Shown here one piece after another: positions 34,435-47,041 of a DNA stretch of 64,000 nucleotides (positions within the stretch are counted from its first letter, which is position 1; each line of letters begins with the position of its first letter). Position numbers and translations under genes: made by a program. The notes under the pieces were generated by a model, which was not told where the DNA came from, did no database searches, and was given only the letters and a program-made list of their open reading frames with translations. Source of the DNA: Cricetomys ansorgei (lineage: Eukaryota; Chordata; Mammalia; Rodentia; Nesomyidae); NCBI GenBank assembly GCA_026225945.1, contig JAMJFZ010003581.1, positions 11,691,001 to 11,755,000 on the forward strand, written 5' to 3'.

Positions 34435-34728
34435 TCAGATGTCCAAGGGGCTCACGATGGTGAAGCCGGAGTCCTTGCTGCTGTCATCGTCCGGGCTGGA
34501 GCTGGGGTTGCTGGAGGAAGCCGAGGCTGGGCCCATCAGTGGGTCTGAGAACACCAGTGGGGAGCAGGCTGGGACTCGACTTTTCCCAGATGTGCTTCTG
34601 AGGGTGAGGAGAGGCTGGGCCTGGCCTGAGAAGGGCCCCCTGGCACCACGCCCCTCCTCTTCTTTGGGAACCAGAATGAAGTCATCTGAGGTCCCTCCAC
34701 CTGGGCACCCTGGTGTCTCTGAAGAGGC
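34435..34728 (-). CDS. Tbc1d5: Tbc1d5 last coding exon, with C-terminal LC3-interacting motif
   Basis: TBC1D5 is a TBC-domain GTPase-activating protein for Rab7. It binds retromer (VPS29/VPS35) on endosomes and LC3/GABARAP on autophagosomes. This exon starts after CAG (34729-34731) in phase 0 with ASSETPGCP and encodes the last 97 residues, through TSDDFILV, a serine-rich FSDPLMGPASASSSNPSS stretch and DDDSSKDSGFTIVSPLDI, to TGA at 34435-34437. The region is a disordered tail. The FTIV tetrapeptide with nearby acidic and serine residues is the C-terminal LIR reported for human TBC1D5. DDFILV upstream also fits the LIR pattern. The frame is intact. Confidence 0.96.
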   Translation of the reverse strand, partial: ASSETPGCPGGGTSDDFILVPKEEEGRGARGPFSGQAQPLLTLRSTSGKSRVPACSPLVFSDPLMGPASASSSNPSSSPDDDSSKDSGFTIVSPLDI

Positions 34729-37700
34729 CTGTGAAGTAAAACCAGAGGAAAAGAATGGTGACAGCAGAAATGACAACACCAAGACCCAGGAGCTAGGGAG
34801 GGACATGAAGGCCAGGTGCCACCTCACCCTGACCCCCACTTGGAAAGGTGCCTGGTTGGTCCTGCTGCTCCAGTGCCCTGAGGTGCAGACATGTGGTGCA
34901 GGCCAGCTCCCTAGGAGACATGATCAAGTTCCTGTTTGCTGGGCTGCAAGGCAGCTTCCATGATACAGGGGGTCAGGGCCAGGAGCCAGCACAGGACCAT
35001 GGTGCTATCCTGGGTACCAGACTCAGGCAAACCCCTGTAAGCTTAACTCTCACCTCACATCTATGAGACAGGGTGAGGAGCATGCCTCCTGCTCTGAGGT
35101 CACAGTGTGGCGGCATGGCATGTGCAGATTCACAAAACTGGCTTTTGGATGTGAGCTGCAACATCTGGATAGGTTTTGCTATCTCACAGCTAGCTAATCT
35201 GGGTGCACATGTGTGGGTCTTCTGGAGCAATGGTGGTAACTGGTAGGTACCAGGAATAAATAGTAAATAAAAAAGAATAAATAGAAAATCAAGAAAGGAA
35301 AACTTCAGTGGTAAAACACATAGCACTGATTTAATCCACAATTTTTCTCCCCTTTACAAAATTTTAAGTTACTATTGTTTTAGCTTACAGACACTAACAT
35401 CTATGAACACATGTTACGGGGTTAGCTGGGTGTGGAGGCTCACACCTTTAATCCTGGCACTTGGAGGTAGTTTGGTCTACACACTGAGACCCTGTCTGGA
35501 AAAAGTAAAGTTCCCTAGCAAAGCTGCAATCTTGCCAAGACCACCAGGACTAGCTGGTGGGACACTTACCTCAGCATGGTGCTGCAGGCTGAGGCAGGCT
35601 TAAGCAGTGTCTGCACCTGCCTCCCATGCCCTGCTGTGCTCTCTCCACTGCTCTAACAGATGGAGGGAGCCCCTGGGTTGGAAGTGCCCCCTGGGTCTTT
35701 GGGCCAGGCACAGAGACTGAGAAGTGACTTAGCACTTCTGAAGGAAGTCTAGCCTCTGGCCTGGCAAATGTCCCCCTCCCCCACCTGGCATTCACTACAA
35801 CTTGAGAAGGTAAGCTTGAAGGCAGAAGCAGCCTCAAACTCACAGTAGTCTCTGGTGCTAGGGATGAATTGGACACTACAGAGGTAGGAGGATGCAAAAT
35901 GTGCCATTCTGGCACAGGAACATTTTTTTTGGCACAGGAACCCACTTAGAAATGCTTGATAAAGACGTTTTTGACTTTAGGGGAAGAAATCCAACTTTGT
36001 CCTCATTACTGCCCCTGTCTAAGGTGTTCCTGGCTGGAGCCATGGGCCTATTCTCCACATGCTCACAGTGAGCAGCTGAAGCTGCTTGGGAGTCAAACTG
36101 GGCTCAGGTGTGACCTCTCTGGGTGGAGAGCCTTTGTTCACATGGCTGCCATCATGTGCTGCAAGCTTTGCTCATTACCATCTCATCTTCATGCTAATTT
36201 CGTTGCCATGAAAGAGTTCCTGTTAGTGTTTGTTTGTTGAACCTTGAGACAGGGTCTTGCTGTATAGCCAGAGCTTACCTCTAATGCATGATCTTCCTGC
36301 TTCAGCCTTCTGAGTCCTCAGATCAGAGACCTGCACCATCATGCCAGGCAACTGTCTACCAGTTTTAAATTTGAAATGTAGGAAGTGGTGAGCTCTCAAG
36401 GTTCTATGCATGTACACAGATCTACACACTACGGCAAGCCTCTCCATCATGGATATACACCACTATCCACAATAAAATTCTCTTTCTGCCACTGTTCAGA
36501 GAGGTGTCTCTGAGGACGCCATCCCTGATGTTCCCTTAATGTGTTGCGTTGTGCTCTGGCTCTGCTTCCTTGGCTTTGTCCTCACTAAAGTGCAAATGCA
36601 TTGTGTTAGGTTACAAATTTTGGCAACTCAGGTTGGGGGCCTTTGCAGTGACTTCCCAATGGCACTTAGCCTAAGTGAGCTGTTGCTGCCCACTGCTTTA
36701 CCTTTTCTAAGCTCTCTCCTATGTTGCCTGGGCAGAAACACTGGGAGCGTCCTCTTGGCATTTGACCAGATGGCCCTGCAGTGCTGTGATCTGAACAAAC
36801 ACATGCGTGTCTCTCAGCTTTTGGCTCATCAGTTGAGTGGCTGATTAGCAGCTGGCTAAGAGTCTTCTGCAGGGCAGGCCTGGGCCAGCTGGGTGTGTCC
36901 AGTTGCAGAAAACTTCAGCACAACATACTTGGCTGGTCTACACCACAGTCAAGGGAGATCTGGGCCTAGTACTCCAGATGAAACGAGGTCCTTTTGGCTA
37001 TGGGTCCAAAACTAACTCTTCTCAACTCGAGAAGGTTTTTAAGGTTTCCAACAAGGTAGATGTAGCCCAAGAAGATGAAGATGTAAGATGCCTTGTTGGC
37101 AATTACCCTCCAAGTCTGCTTGGAGCTGCTTATGAGCAGCAGATGAGGCTGTGCAGGGATCTGTCCTGTAGGTCCTAGTCCCTATGAACTAACTTTCCTG
37201 GAACAAAAATTACTCCAATTCTGGATTTAAAAGACATGTTCTTTTTGCACCCTGCTGGATTCTGGGTTCTGGGAATTACTGATTTTTAAATGAGCAGACC
37301 GATATATTAAAAACAGCACTTTTAGACAATGCTTCCACAGCGATTTAAAAATTCCACTACCATTTTTAAAGAAATCCTGAGCAAAGACTTGAGGAGAATT
37401 AGAACTTCGCCACATACATAGCTAATAATACACTAACTGGAAGCCTGCCTATGGGGATTCAGATAAAAACATCTAAAAGGCTTTAAATTTCTTGGCTGAA
37501 AATGGCTACAGGTTTGCTAGGAAAAAGCACACGTGTCCAAGACATAGGCACAACCTGAGCTTTACAATATCTCAAGGATCTTTGAGTCCAAGACAAGGTG
37601 CTGGCAATTTTCCAGTTAGCCTTTCTAAAAACCTAGAAGCAGCTGGGAGAATTCCTAGGCATAGCTGGTTTCCATTCTATTTGTACTCTCAAATTTTAGT

Positions 37701-40700
37701 CACTCACAAAGCCCCACGTACGATGAGTTACAGGGAGAAGAGACTGATTTCTTTCACTGGGACAGACAGTGTCATCAAGGAACTGCTGATGAACACTATT
37801 GCTTTAGGTCTGCCAGACCTGAACATGATTTGATTTGTAAAGACAAGACAGGCAAGGGTCATACCTGTGTGTTAAGTCAGATATTCTGACCTCTAAGAAG
37901 CGTGATGGTCAGTTTCTGTAAACTATTATGTATTGTGTCCCAAGGATGGACATCATGCTTAATCAAAGGTTAAAAAAAAAAGCGAGTAATGGTAACAAAA
38001 ACTTGATGACATACTACAGATAGCCATTGTGAGCACCCCACACCAGCTTCTGGAGACCCAGAGAACTGCACTACCGGCCGACAAATGGCCAGATGGTATA
38101 GTACCAGGCTCAGTTGCCAGATGCTGCTTGTATAACTCTAAAATCTTAACAGACATGTAGCCCAGCTATGTTGCTTCCTGGATCATAAGAGATACTAGTG
38201 CATGACTGCACTGGTGCCCACAGTGGGAAGGTCTCTTCAGAGAGAGCCCCTTGCTGAATGCTGCAGATGTACATATGTGGGCAGGAACAGCTCTGTGGCT
38301 AAGGGTGCTCTCTAGGCTGGATATGCAGTGGTCTCTTCCCACAGTGAGGCAATAGGGCCTACCCTTGAGAATTTCAGCTCAAAGGGCTCAAGAAATAGCC
38401 CTGAGTTGGGCACTGGAATTAGGAAAAGGAGAACTGCCTATATAGATTCCATCTCTGTCTTCCTCATGATCTAGGCAACAGTTTGGAAGCAAAGGCCTTC
38501 TCTGTGTCAACAACAGAAAATTAAAAATGGAAAAGGAACCTTCATTTTCTGCTGTAGGCAGCGAATGTCCCTAAGAAAGCAGCTGCTGTATGCTGCAGAG
38601 GGCACCTGAGGAGAGACTCTGAGGTAAAAGCAAACTGCACAGCTGGTACTGCAGTCAAATCTGTGGCCGTGGCCTTGTCTCAGGAGAGTCTGCAGCTGCC
38701 TTTGACTCTTGCCCAGTTCTAGAATAGAGTTTAACCCTCCTAATCTAAAGTAAGAACAGACAGGCTTCCAAATGTGCCCTGTCTTACAGGAGTGATAGAA
38801 GACAGTCAAAGAAAAGCCTGGCAGCTGGAAACAGGGGTGCGGGCTCTTTTTAGTGATTCGTGTAATTAAACTCACTGAACATAGTAGGGACCCCACGCTC
38901 AGAGAGCACAGGTAAAGTGACAGAGTAAACTGCAAATGAAACCACATTCAGAAAAGGTCACGCTTGTGTCCCATTGGGGAGGGTGGTGCAGGCCAGGCCA
39001 TGCCGACAGGAGAGGCCTGGCAAGTTAGTAACATAGTCAAGCTAGAGTAAGTGTCTGCTGGTTCCTGTGGATACTTTACAGGTGGCTAGCGGCCTCCTCT
39101 GCAGAACAAAAAGAGCAGGAGAGGCCATAGGAAGACTTCTAGAGGATATCAACCCAAGTCTACCCAAAGTGACAAAGCACCTTGTTTAGAAGACAGTGGC
39201 TGGGGTTTCCCAGGGGCATCGTGAGACCTTAGTCACCTGGCAAGACTAGAAGTCCCTCCTCCCATGTGCTAACTGCTGTCCATGAGAGACATTTAGGAGA
39301 GTCTTCATAGTGGTTCCCGGCTTGGCACTTACCCAGGGGCTGACACGCCTTACTCTTACACAGCTTCTTGCGGCTATGTAAACTCACAAGGCCATGCCTG
39401 CCTTGGTGCAGCTGGAGCATTTTAAGCGCAGCAAATTTTTAGTATGCCTCAAAGACTTTTGTTCTGTAGATTTTTTACACAGTCAACTAAAAAAATCATC
39501 TTAGTTCTAGAACTGCCAATTAAAAATACTTGGCGGGTCTATGTCCCACAATGTTTACATATGTCTGTGCAGGGAAAGAAAATTTGGAGAAACTTGTCAC
39601 TTAAGATGTCAATGTTGCATGTGGGTGAAAATGCACTCGCACAGCTCCATGACCATTTCAAACAGTGTTACAAGTCAACTAGAGTTCTGCCCTCTGGAGG
39701 AAAACCCTTAAAACTGAAAAAAAAAAAAAAAATCCCCATTCCAATGCATGGATTTTTGCTAAGGTTCATTTTTAAGGATGAACTTTGTAAGTTAACTTTT
39801 AAGAAATGTCATTGGAATAAATATCATTCCTGATAGCACATATCTGTGGTCCTGCACTTGGCAGGCTGAGGCAGGAGGATCTCATGCTTGTGGCTAGCCT
39901 AGGCTATATAGTGAGGCCCTGTCTCAAGAAATCAAACAAAATCATTAGAGCTTTAAACTACAGACTGCAGGGGTTCATTGAGATCGCAGTGGGCAAAGCC
40001 TGACAACTTGATCTTTGGGACCCACACAGCAGGAGAGAACCAACTCTAGGAAGTTGTCCTGATCTTCTTATGTATGTTACACAATAAATAAATAATAAAA
40101 ATTAAAAAGTTAAATATAAATGGGCCATGAACAGCTGTTTTTTGTTGGCCTATGAGACACAGTTAGGCACTTGGAGGAGCTCCAGCTTTACCGGCAGGGG
40201 ATGCAGGGTCTCCTGCCTAGGCAGTCTTCATCCTTCCTTGTCTGTGACTGACAGCCAGTCAGGACTAAGTGAACAAGGGCGCCCCAAGGTCCTTCTCGTC
40301 ATGACACCCTGTGAGAATAACTCACGGATGGTGCTGGTACCTGCCAGTAGAAATCAGCAACTCTGGCTCTCATTCAGACAATGCTTTACAGTTTGAAAGA
40401 GTTTTATTTTATTTTTTATTTTTAGCAGAAAGAGAAACCCCAATGTGACAGAGACAATTGTATGTTGTGGTAAATTCTATAGGATGTATTTTCTGCCTTT
40501 CATGGAGGACATTTGCTGGTAGACTTTTGTCTACCTTGCCTTAGCAGGTAGACAGTAAGGAGTTCTTCCCCATGAAAGTAAGGGAACAATTTTGGCTAAC
40601 GGTGATCTAACCAAGAGAAATCCACTCCGAGCAGCATTAGGAGAGCTTACGGAGACCTTCCAGTGATAGTGACCGAGATACAAGCTGGAAGCGGCTGACC

Positions 40701-41032
40701 GACAACTACGTCAGGTATCGTACTCATCTCAGAGAGCTCCTGGGGGCTCAGGACAGTGCTGCCGACACAGGTTTACATAGCAGGCACTGTGCAGCTCTCA
40801 GAAACGTTCTTTTCATTGTCACCCCTATGAATGAAATCATTTCTAGCTCTGGAGTGCACAACCAATGCAACAGTACACAGCACTTAAGGCTCAGGCTGCG
40901 CTATTTCACAGCTCAACTCCATATATGAGAGCCTGAAGTTCTTTATGGGACTGTCCTTACTCAGAACTCTGAAGAACTCGTGTTAGCTTCATGAAAGCAC
41001 ATTCTCATCAGTATTCATCAAAACATCTGTAC
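34729..41032 (-). other. Tbc1d5: Tbc1d5 last intron
   Basis: GT at 41032-41031 and AG at 34730-34729 (- strand) bound a 6.3-kb intron. It carries a B1 (35424-35512, +), a B1-like fragment (36240-36350, -), a B1 (39838-39945, +), and a B2/B3-like 3' fragment with AATAAA repeats (39995-40112). The rest appears unique. Open frames here show no conserved domain. Confidence 0.85.
39838..40112 (+). repeat. Two adjacent SINE fragments (B1, then B2/B3-like 3' end)
   Basis: The first is B1-like ('cttggcaggctgaggcaggaggatct', 'agcctaggctatatagtgaggccctgtctcaag'). After about 50 bases comes 'gggacccacacagcaggagagaacc...aataaataaataataaaa', which resembles the 3' part of a tRNA-derived rodent SINE. Confidence 0.7.
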
Positions 41033-41176
41033 CTGCTTAGTGGCTCTAGCAAGCTGGCTGCTCTGGTCCTGGCCACTGGAGCAGTAGTGGTCATCAGCGA
41101 TGGTGATCTGCTCACTCTCCTCCGCCTCCAGCTGGCTCTGGTTGAAGCGCAGGGAACCTTTCAGGATGTCTTTGAT
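41033..41176 (-). CDS. Tbc1d5: Tbc1d5 penultimate coding exon
   Basis: A 144-bp exon (48 codons, phase 0 at both ends) is bounded by AG at 41178-41177 and GT at 41032-41031. It reads IKDILKGSLRFNQSQLEAEE, then SEQITIADDHYCSSGQDQSS and QLARATKQ. The first half continues the predicted coiled coil of the C-terminal third; the second half starts the disordered tail. The glutamine/glycine segment after CSSGQ is about six residues shorter than my recollection of the human protein. The frame joins exactly to the exons on either side. Confidence 0.95.
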
Positions 41177-42460
41177 CTATTTTCAAAGGAGAAGAAAACA
41201 ACGAAAAGATAAATGAGCTTGCAGTTAAATGTTACGTAAACAGCTCATAAATCTGAAGCAGACTTGTCATTGACCTGTGTTTCTACAGTAATTCCCTTCA
41301 TTTGTAGCTCTAGTTAGCTGTAGTCACTGAATTTCTAGAAAGAATAGGTCCTAAGTTTTCAGCTGCGTGCTACTCTGAGTAGCATGATGAAATAAATATC
41401 CTGCTGTCTCTAGCAAGACAACTTGCAGAGGAGTTAGGATGGCAATCAATCCTTCATCCAGATCGCCCACGCCAGGCTGTCCTGCTCATCAGATCAACTG
41501 TGCTGCGCCACAGTGCGTCTTCACAGGAGCCAGGCATGACGTCACAGCACCACACCATCCTCATCTTATGTCATCAGGGAAGACTGCATGGTTTTACATC
41601 ATCATAAGAGAGGAAAAATACAGTAAGTGACTTTGAGAGAGAACACACACAGACCTTACTATATTGTGTTGTTACAGTCATTCTATTCTTGCTGCTGTTA
41701 ATCCTTCGCTGTGTCTGATCGTTAAACTTTAGTCCGTATGTGTAGGAAAAACATCCATTATGGTACAAGCTGTGAGTTTAGGCATCCATGAAAGGGTCTT
41801 GATATGTATCTCATGGAAGGAGTGGAGACTATTGCAGTATGAGTGCTAACATTTTACTATAAGAAATGAACCACTGGTAAAAATTCACGGACTTAGTAAT
41901 GGCTGATTAAAGTTTTACGGTGCTAGTGTCAGGATCTCCCACTTTCAGAAATAGGAGCCCTACTGTAGCGATATATTATTCGGCAGGAAGCACCATCTGC
42001 CCTGTTGCACAGCCAGGTTTCACCTAGCTGTTCTGTTCAGATCAATAACATGCTCCTTTCCATTGATACTGCATCTTGCTTAGACCTCCAGGGTCAGGTA
42101 AATTGGGTTCTTGGGGGCCAGCTGTGATCTGTGCTTCCAACAACACCCTTGTATTTGAAGATAAATGACCAAACCTGATGTTCAGGTAAGGCATAAACAC
42201 AATTCATCTGAAAGGAGGAAGTAGAGGGAGGTGACGGGGATTGGGAAACCTGTTAGGCTATAAGCCAGCCAGTCAGACAGAATCCTCGGGGTCAGGAGCA
42301 CCAGGAGGTGGAGATTCAGAAAGAGCTCTGTCTGGGCTGATATCAGTAACAGAGGGCAACGGCTCTCATGTGGTACTACATACTGTAAGGTATCTTCTCC
42401 AGACCAGGCATCAGGTGCTGGCCTCGAACACAGTAGTGGTATCAAGAGTAGTGCACAAAC

Positions 42461-42540
42461 CTGTTTTAATCCTGCCAAAGCTACCAGAATTTGATCTTCT
42501 TTTTCCAAATTCTCTTGTAATACCACATCTTGAATATTTA
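42461..42540 (-). CDS. Tbc1d5: Tbc1d5 internal coding exon
   Basis: An 80-bp exon lies between AG (42542-42541) and GT (42460-42459). With the G left over from the upstream exon it encodes 27 residues, VNIQDVVLQENLEKEDQILV followed by ALAGLKQ. The heptad-like pattern of V, L and I fits a coiled coil that continues from the upstream exon into the next one. The frame is intact. It joins phase 1 upstream and phase 0 downstream. Confidence 0.95.
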
Positions 42541-43379
42541 CTGAAAATAGAAAAATGACATTTTGTAACAAATGATCTGTGTATAACTTATATGCTACCC
42601 ACACAACAACTTCAGAGTCCTCTCACTAAGTTTACTCTGCAAACTGCAGATGGGAGCACTGTGCCTGGCACATACATCCTACATACAGTCTTCCCTCCTG
42701 CACTCACTGAAGTGCTGATGGTGACAGGTGGTGTTCCACGCCAATGAGAACACGGAACACCTCTCCCTGACCTATAGTTTGGTCAGAAATCTGCAGCCCT
42801 TGTCCCATTTCTATGAGGAAGTGTTCTTGAGTTTTCTTCACCACCTCACAACTCAATGGCGTTTAGCCTGTTTGGTCCTAAAGATCAGATCTACATGACT
42901 GAAATGAATAAATAGGTTGTCCCTGGGTTTTGTAAGAATACATCATGCTGCCAATTCAATGGGATATTAATAGTAAGAGGACAGACTCTTTGCCCGGAGA
43001 TCTTTGAAGTCAACGCCTATGGAGCCAGCTTGCTTTAACCCAGTGTCTTTACAGGAGAATGTTTCTGTTCTCTAGGAACCTCAGAACCATAGGTCTTTCC
43101 TTTAGATCGGATCCCAGGGCCCAGCCAAACCAGTGGTGACCGTCACTGAAACTTAAGTCACCTACTGACATATTGCAGTGGGATATACAGGAGTACTGTG
43201 GAGTAGGAAGGCACAATTAAAACATATTTTACACAAGATGCTGACAGGCACACCAGTTGAGGCTCACTCCAAGTAATTTAACAATCCATAAACCTTTTAA
43301 GCTCTCTGATTCCCATGGCCTTAGAAAATATCCAACTTTTAATTCCTTGAACATTATGTTCTTCCCTTGAGACCTGCCC

Positions 43380-44150
43380 AAGGAACATGTGGCCATGTGT
43401 GGCTGACTTCTTGTGTCCCTTCTGGCATCAAGATTTCCAAGTAAAAGGACTCAAGTCCCACCACCACCCTTATCTAACCTCCACTGAAAGCCTTACTCTC
43501 ATTCCTAGACAGGGAGTCCAGATTCCCGCCACCAACCCTATCCTACTCCCTGTCTACTTCATCCATCCCTGTTGTCTGTAGCTGGCTCCTTCCCTAGGCA
43601 GACACTAGACCCATGCCACTAACTCCACTCATCCCTGCAACCTGAGGACTGACCCTCTTTAGGAAGAGGCACTAGACCGATAATAGTATTCCACTCACCC
43701 TCATGACCTGCCATAGCCACACATGCCTCATGTCTGCTTTCTTAAGCTCTTTCTGGCACCCTTTTTTCAGGTAGGAAGGCCTAATTCATACTGCTAACCC
43801 CATCATCTGCTGGTCAGCACCACTGTCCCCCCATCTCTAGACAAGGAATCTAGACTCCTTATACCAACTGAACCCATACCAACTGAACCCACACCATGCA
43901 AACAGCACCTCCCCTGTTGCCCATACTTGGCTTCATTTCTAGCTAGACAATAGACTCACATCATCAACTCCACTCAGGCCTAAGACCTAATGGACCACCC
44001 CCTTCCAGGAAGGGACACTAAATGCATATCTGCAACTCCATTCACCCCTGTGATCTGCCAGAGGAACATGTGTCCTGTGTGTCTCCCACCATCCCCTTGC
44101 CTCTTCTCTTCAGGTATCTATCTCCACTCTGTGCCCGAGGGGAAGTTCTG
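43380..44150 (+). repeat. Degenerate C-rich tandem array (period roughly 60-100 bp)
   Basis: Units repeat the order 'tagaca(a)gga(g/a)tc(t/c)aga', then 'ccaccaac(c)c(t/c)a', then 'cactcatccctg...cctg', at about 43500, 43590, 43660, 43840, 43950 and 44010. Divergence between units is high. Its position directly before L1 ORF1 suggests an L1 5'UTR monomer array. Confidence 0.6.
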
Positions 44151-45152
44151 AGCACCCCCACCAGACTCCTGAAGACTGGATATGAGAATCATTTAGGTTT
44201 ATGGAAGGTCTCACAGGGCTTAGAAACATAACTTAGCTCAAGTTGAGACGAGAATACTTCTGATACCCCATTCAAGTATCAATACTGCTTTGCCCAAAAA
44301 GTGAACCTTAAGCCCCATGTAGCTGGTCAACCTGACAAACTGGGGCAACAGGAAACAGAGCTTCAAACACACACTCAGCAAAATTAGGTAAGATTTCCAT
44401 ACCAAGACACAGTACTGATGAGGTAACTCCAGATGGCTAGGTTCCATCACAAAGACACAAACATGAATAGCCAAAGCAACAAGTCTCCATCAAAAATTAG
44501 CACTCCCATAGTAATGTCCCCTAAGAAAGGTAACTTGGATGATGCAGAAGACTATGAATTTGGAAGAGCAATAATAAACATGATGAAAGAACTCAAGGGA
44601 GATATGAATAAATGCTAGAATGAAGATCACAAAACCACACACATTTGAATAGAATAATGAAAACAATTCAAGATGTGAAAAAAGAATGTAATAAAGAAAT
44701 AGAATCTCAGAAGGAAAGCCAAAAATGAAATAAAACTTGAAAACTCCAGGAATCAAAAAACAAACAAACAAAAATCAGAAGGAAGTCTCACCAGTAGATT
44801 AGATTAATTAGGACAGAGAATATCAGGTCTTGAAGGTAGAAGAATTGGCTCACTTAGTCAAAGAAAATGTCAAAAACAAAACAAAACAACAACAAACAAA
44901 CAAGAAGAGAACATGCAGGAACTTCGGGAAAAATATATGTATATGTATATATGTATAAAAAAGACAAATCCATGAATAACAATTATGGCTGAAAGAGAAG
45001 AGACCCTGGGCAACAAGATCAAAGTAAAGCTTCCCTAAGCTAAGCAAAGGGGTGTCTATCAAGCTCCAAGAGGCATATAGAACACCAAGCACACAGGATC
45101 AGAAAAGAACCCCCCTGTGTCATATGATAGTCAAAAAACTAATGTACAAAAC

Positions 45153-45663
45153 TGTGGGCTGAAGAAGCAGTTGAAGCCGCTGGAATGTGCCTCCACTTCC
45201 TGCGAAGGTGAGAGGAAAGGGCGCTCAACAGGCTCCTCTTCTCAAGCCCTGGGCAGAATATTGTGGGTTGCCTGCTTCTCAGAAGCAGAAGGAACATGCT
45301 AGTCTCCACTGCACCTGGATCCATTGAGTGGATGTGTTCCTCTCCTGCCTCAGATGGCTGCCCTGCCCCCCAATGCTAATCAGACTTCCCCACCTGGAGC
45401 ACCGGGACTCCTCCCCTGCTGGAGGGGATATAAGGGGAATGGTTGCAAAGAATAAACTGAGTTTTGTGATCCACCAGATTCCGCTCCCGAGACTTTCTTT
45501 GCGTCTCGCTATTCTCAGGGCCTCGAGTGGACAGCCCTCACCAGAAACGAACCCCCCCCCCCCCCCACCCCCGGGCAAGTGCCTTCCTGTCGCTCAAATA
45601 AGGGCCTTCGCACTCCTGGCCAAAGAGCGAAGCCGGGACCCGCGCACGGGGGAGAAACCAACG
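45153..45663 (+). repeat. Solo LTR (ERVK/IAP-like) with 6-bp target duplication
   Basis: A 511-bp unit starts TGTGGGCTGAAG and is flanked by CAAAAC on both sides (45147-45152 and 45664-45669). Removing it restores continuous L1 text ('aatgtacaaaacaaaggaagg'). It has GGATATAAGG (45426-45435), AATAAACTGAG (45451-45461) and a C-run (45552-45566). A 6-bp duplication is typical of class II (ERVK) elements. The final bases are CG instead of the canonical CA. Confidence 0.85.
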
Positions 45664-47041
45664 CAAAACAAAGGAAGGATATTGAAAGTAGCAAGAGAGA
45701 AAGATCAGCTCCTATACAAAGGCAGGTCCATCAGAACCCCAGCAGATTCTTCATCAGAGACACTGAAAACCATAAGAGAATGGACTCAAGTTTTACAAAG
45801 TATCAAAGACCAGCACAGAATACTATGCCTTGTAATACTATCAGTCAGCCATCATAGGAGAAAGAAATTTTATATGATAAAAACATATTTAAGAAATTTA
45901 TGACCACTAAGCTACCTTTGCATAAGGTGCTGGATGGAATGTATTTGTTTGAAGAGAAGGTTAAATGCTCACAAGGAACACTGGCTGTTCACGACCGTCT
46001 GCGACTCCAGTTCCAGGAGCCAGACAACCTCTTTTGCCCTCTGTGGGCACCATGCACACATGGTGAAGAGACATGCATACAAGCAAAATGATCATACATA
46101 TAAAATAAAGATAAATACTTCTTTACAAAAGAGGTATAATTGAAAACCACAAAAGCAAAAGAAAAAATCAAAAGGAATACACATTAAAAGTAATTTAATG
46201 TTAATGGCCCAACGCCCCAATAAGACACAGGCTACTTGCTTGGACCAGAAAACAGGATTCTTTTTTTTTGCTGCCTCCAAGAAACACACCTCATGACCTA
46301 TACCTATACCACCTTAGAGTATAAGGGTGGAGAAACGTGTTTTTAGCAGGTGTATTTTAAGTAGGTATATTCTAGTATCTGACAACACAGATTTCAAAAC
46401 TAGTCAGAAGAGGTAAGGAAGGACACTATATTTATTTAGGGAAAATCCATCAACAGGTTTATAGTCCTAAACATACATGCACCAAACACAGGAGGACCCA
46501 ATGTCTTGAAGGAAACATTAGGCTTAGTAACATTGACACAGTAATAGTGGGCGATTTCAATACAGACAGGTCACCTGGAAATAAACTAAACAGAGAAACT
46601 CTGAAATTAAATGATACCGTAAATCAAATAGACCTAAGAGGTATCTATAGGACAAGAGAATACTTGTTCTTCTCAGCAGCCCATGGGACTTTCTCTAAAA
46701 TGTACCCTATTTTAGGACACAAAACAAGTCTCAACAAATACAGGAAAGTTGAGATCACACCCTGTCACATCAGACCATGGTGAAATAAAACTAGATATTA
46801 ACAATATTAGGAATGACTGAAAGCACAGCCACTCATGGAAGCTAGACATACCACTAAATCAATATTGTGTGAAGGAAGCAATCAAGAAAAAAATTAAAAA
46901 CTTCTTATGAATGAAACAAAAGTGAAAACAAAACATACCAAAATCTGTGGGACAAAATGAAGGCAGTTCTAAGAAGGGAGGCTTACAGCACTAGATGCTA
47001 CATCAAAATATTTGAGATCTCAGATTAATAACAAATAATCT

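Larger units (their letters stand above)
43380..47038 (+). mobile_element. Old rodent L1/HAL1-like element, + strand, 5' array to ORF2 endonuclease
   Basis: The element begins with a degenerate C-rich tandem array (43380-44150). ORF1-type sequence follows at 44430-45860 (for example 'agaatatcaggtcttgaagg', 'atattgaaagtagcaagagagaaagatca'). ORF2 endonuclease text is at 46160-46800, where one frame reads VGDFNTDRSPGNK, then FFSAAHGTFSK and LGHKTSLNKYRK. The ORF2 remnant continues to about 47038 and then stops. All frames are broken. It lies antisense to Tbc1d5. Confidence 0.8.

Noticed and set aside
43380..44150. Possible CRISPR-like array
   Set aside because: The repeats are degenerate, the spacing is irregular and the context is a rodent L1 in a mammalian intron.
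45328..45903. 191-codon + strand frame
   Set aside because: It crosses from the solo LTR through a poly-C run into L1 sequence, so it is a chance fusion.
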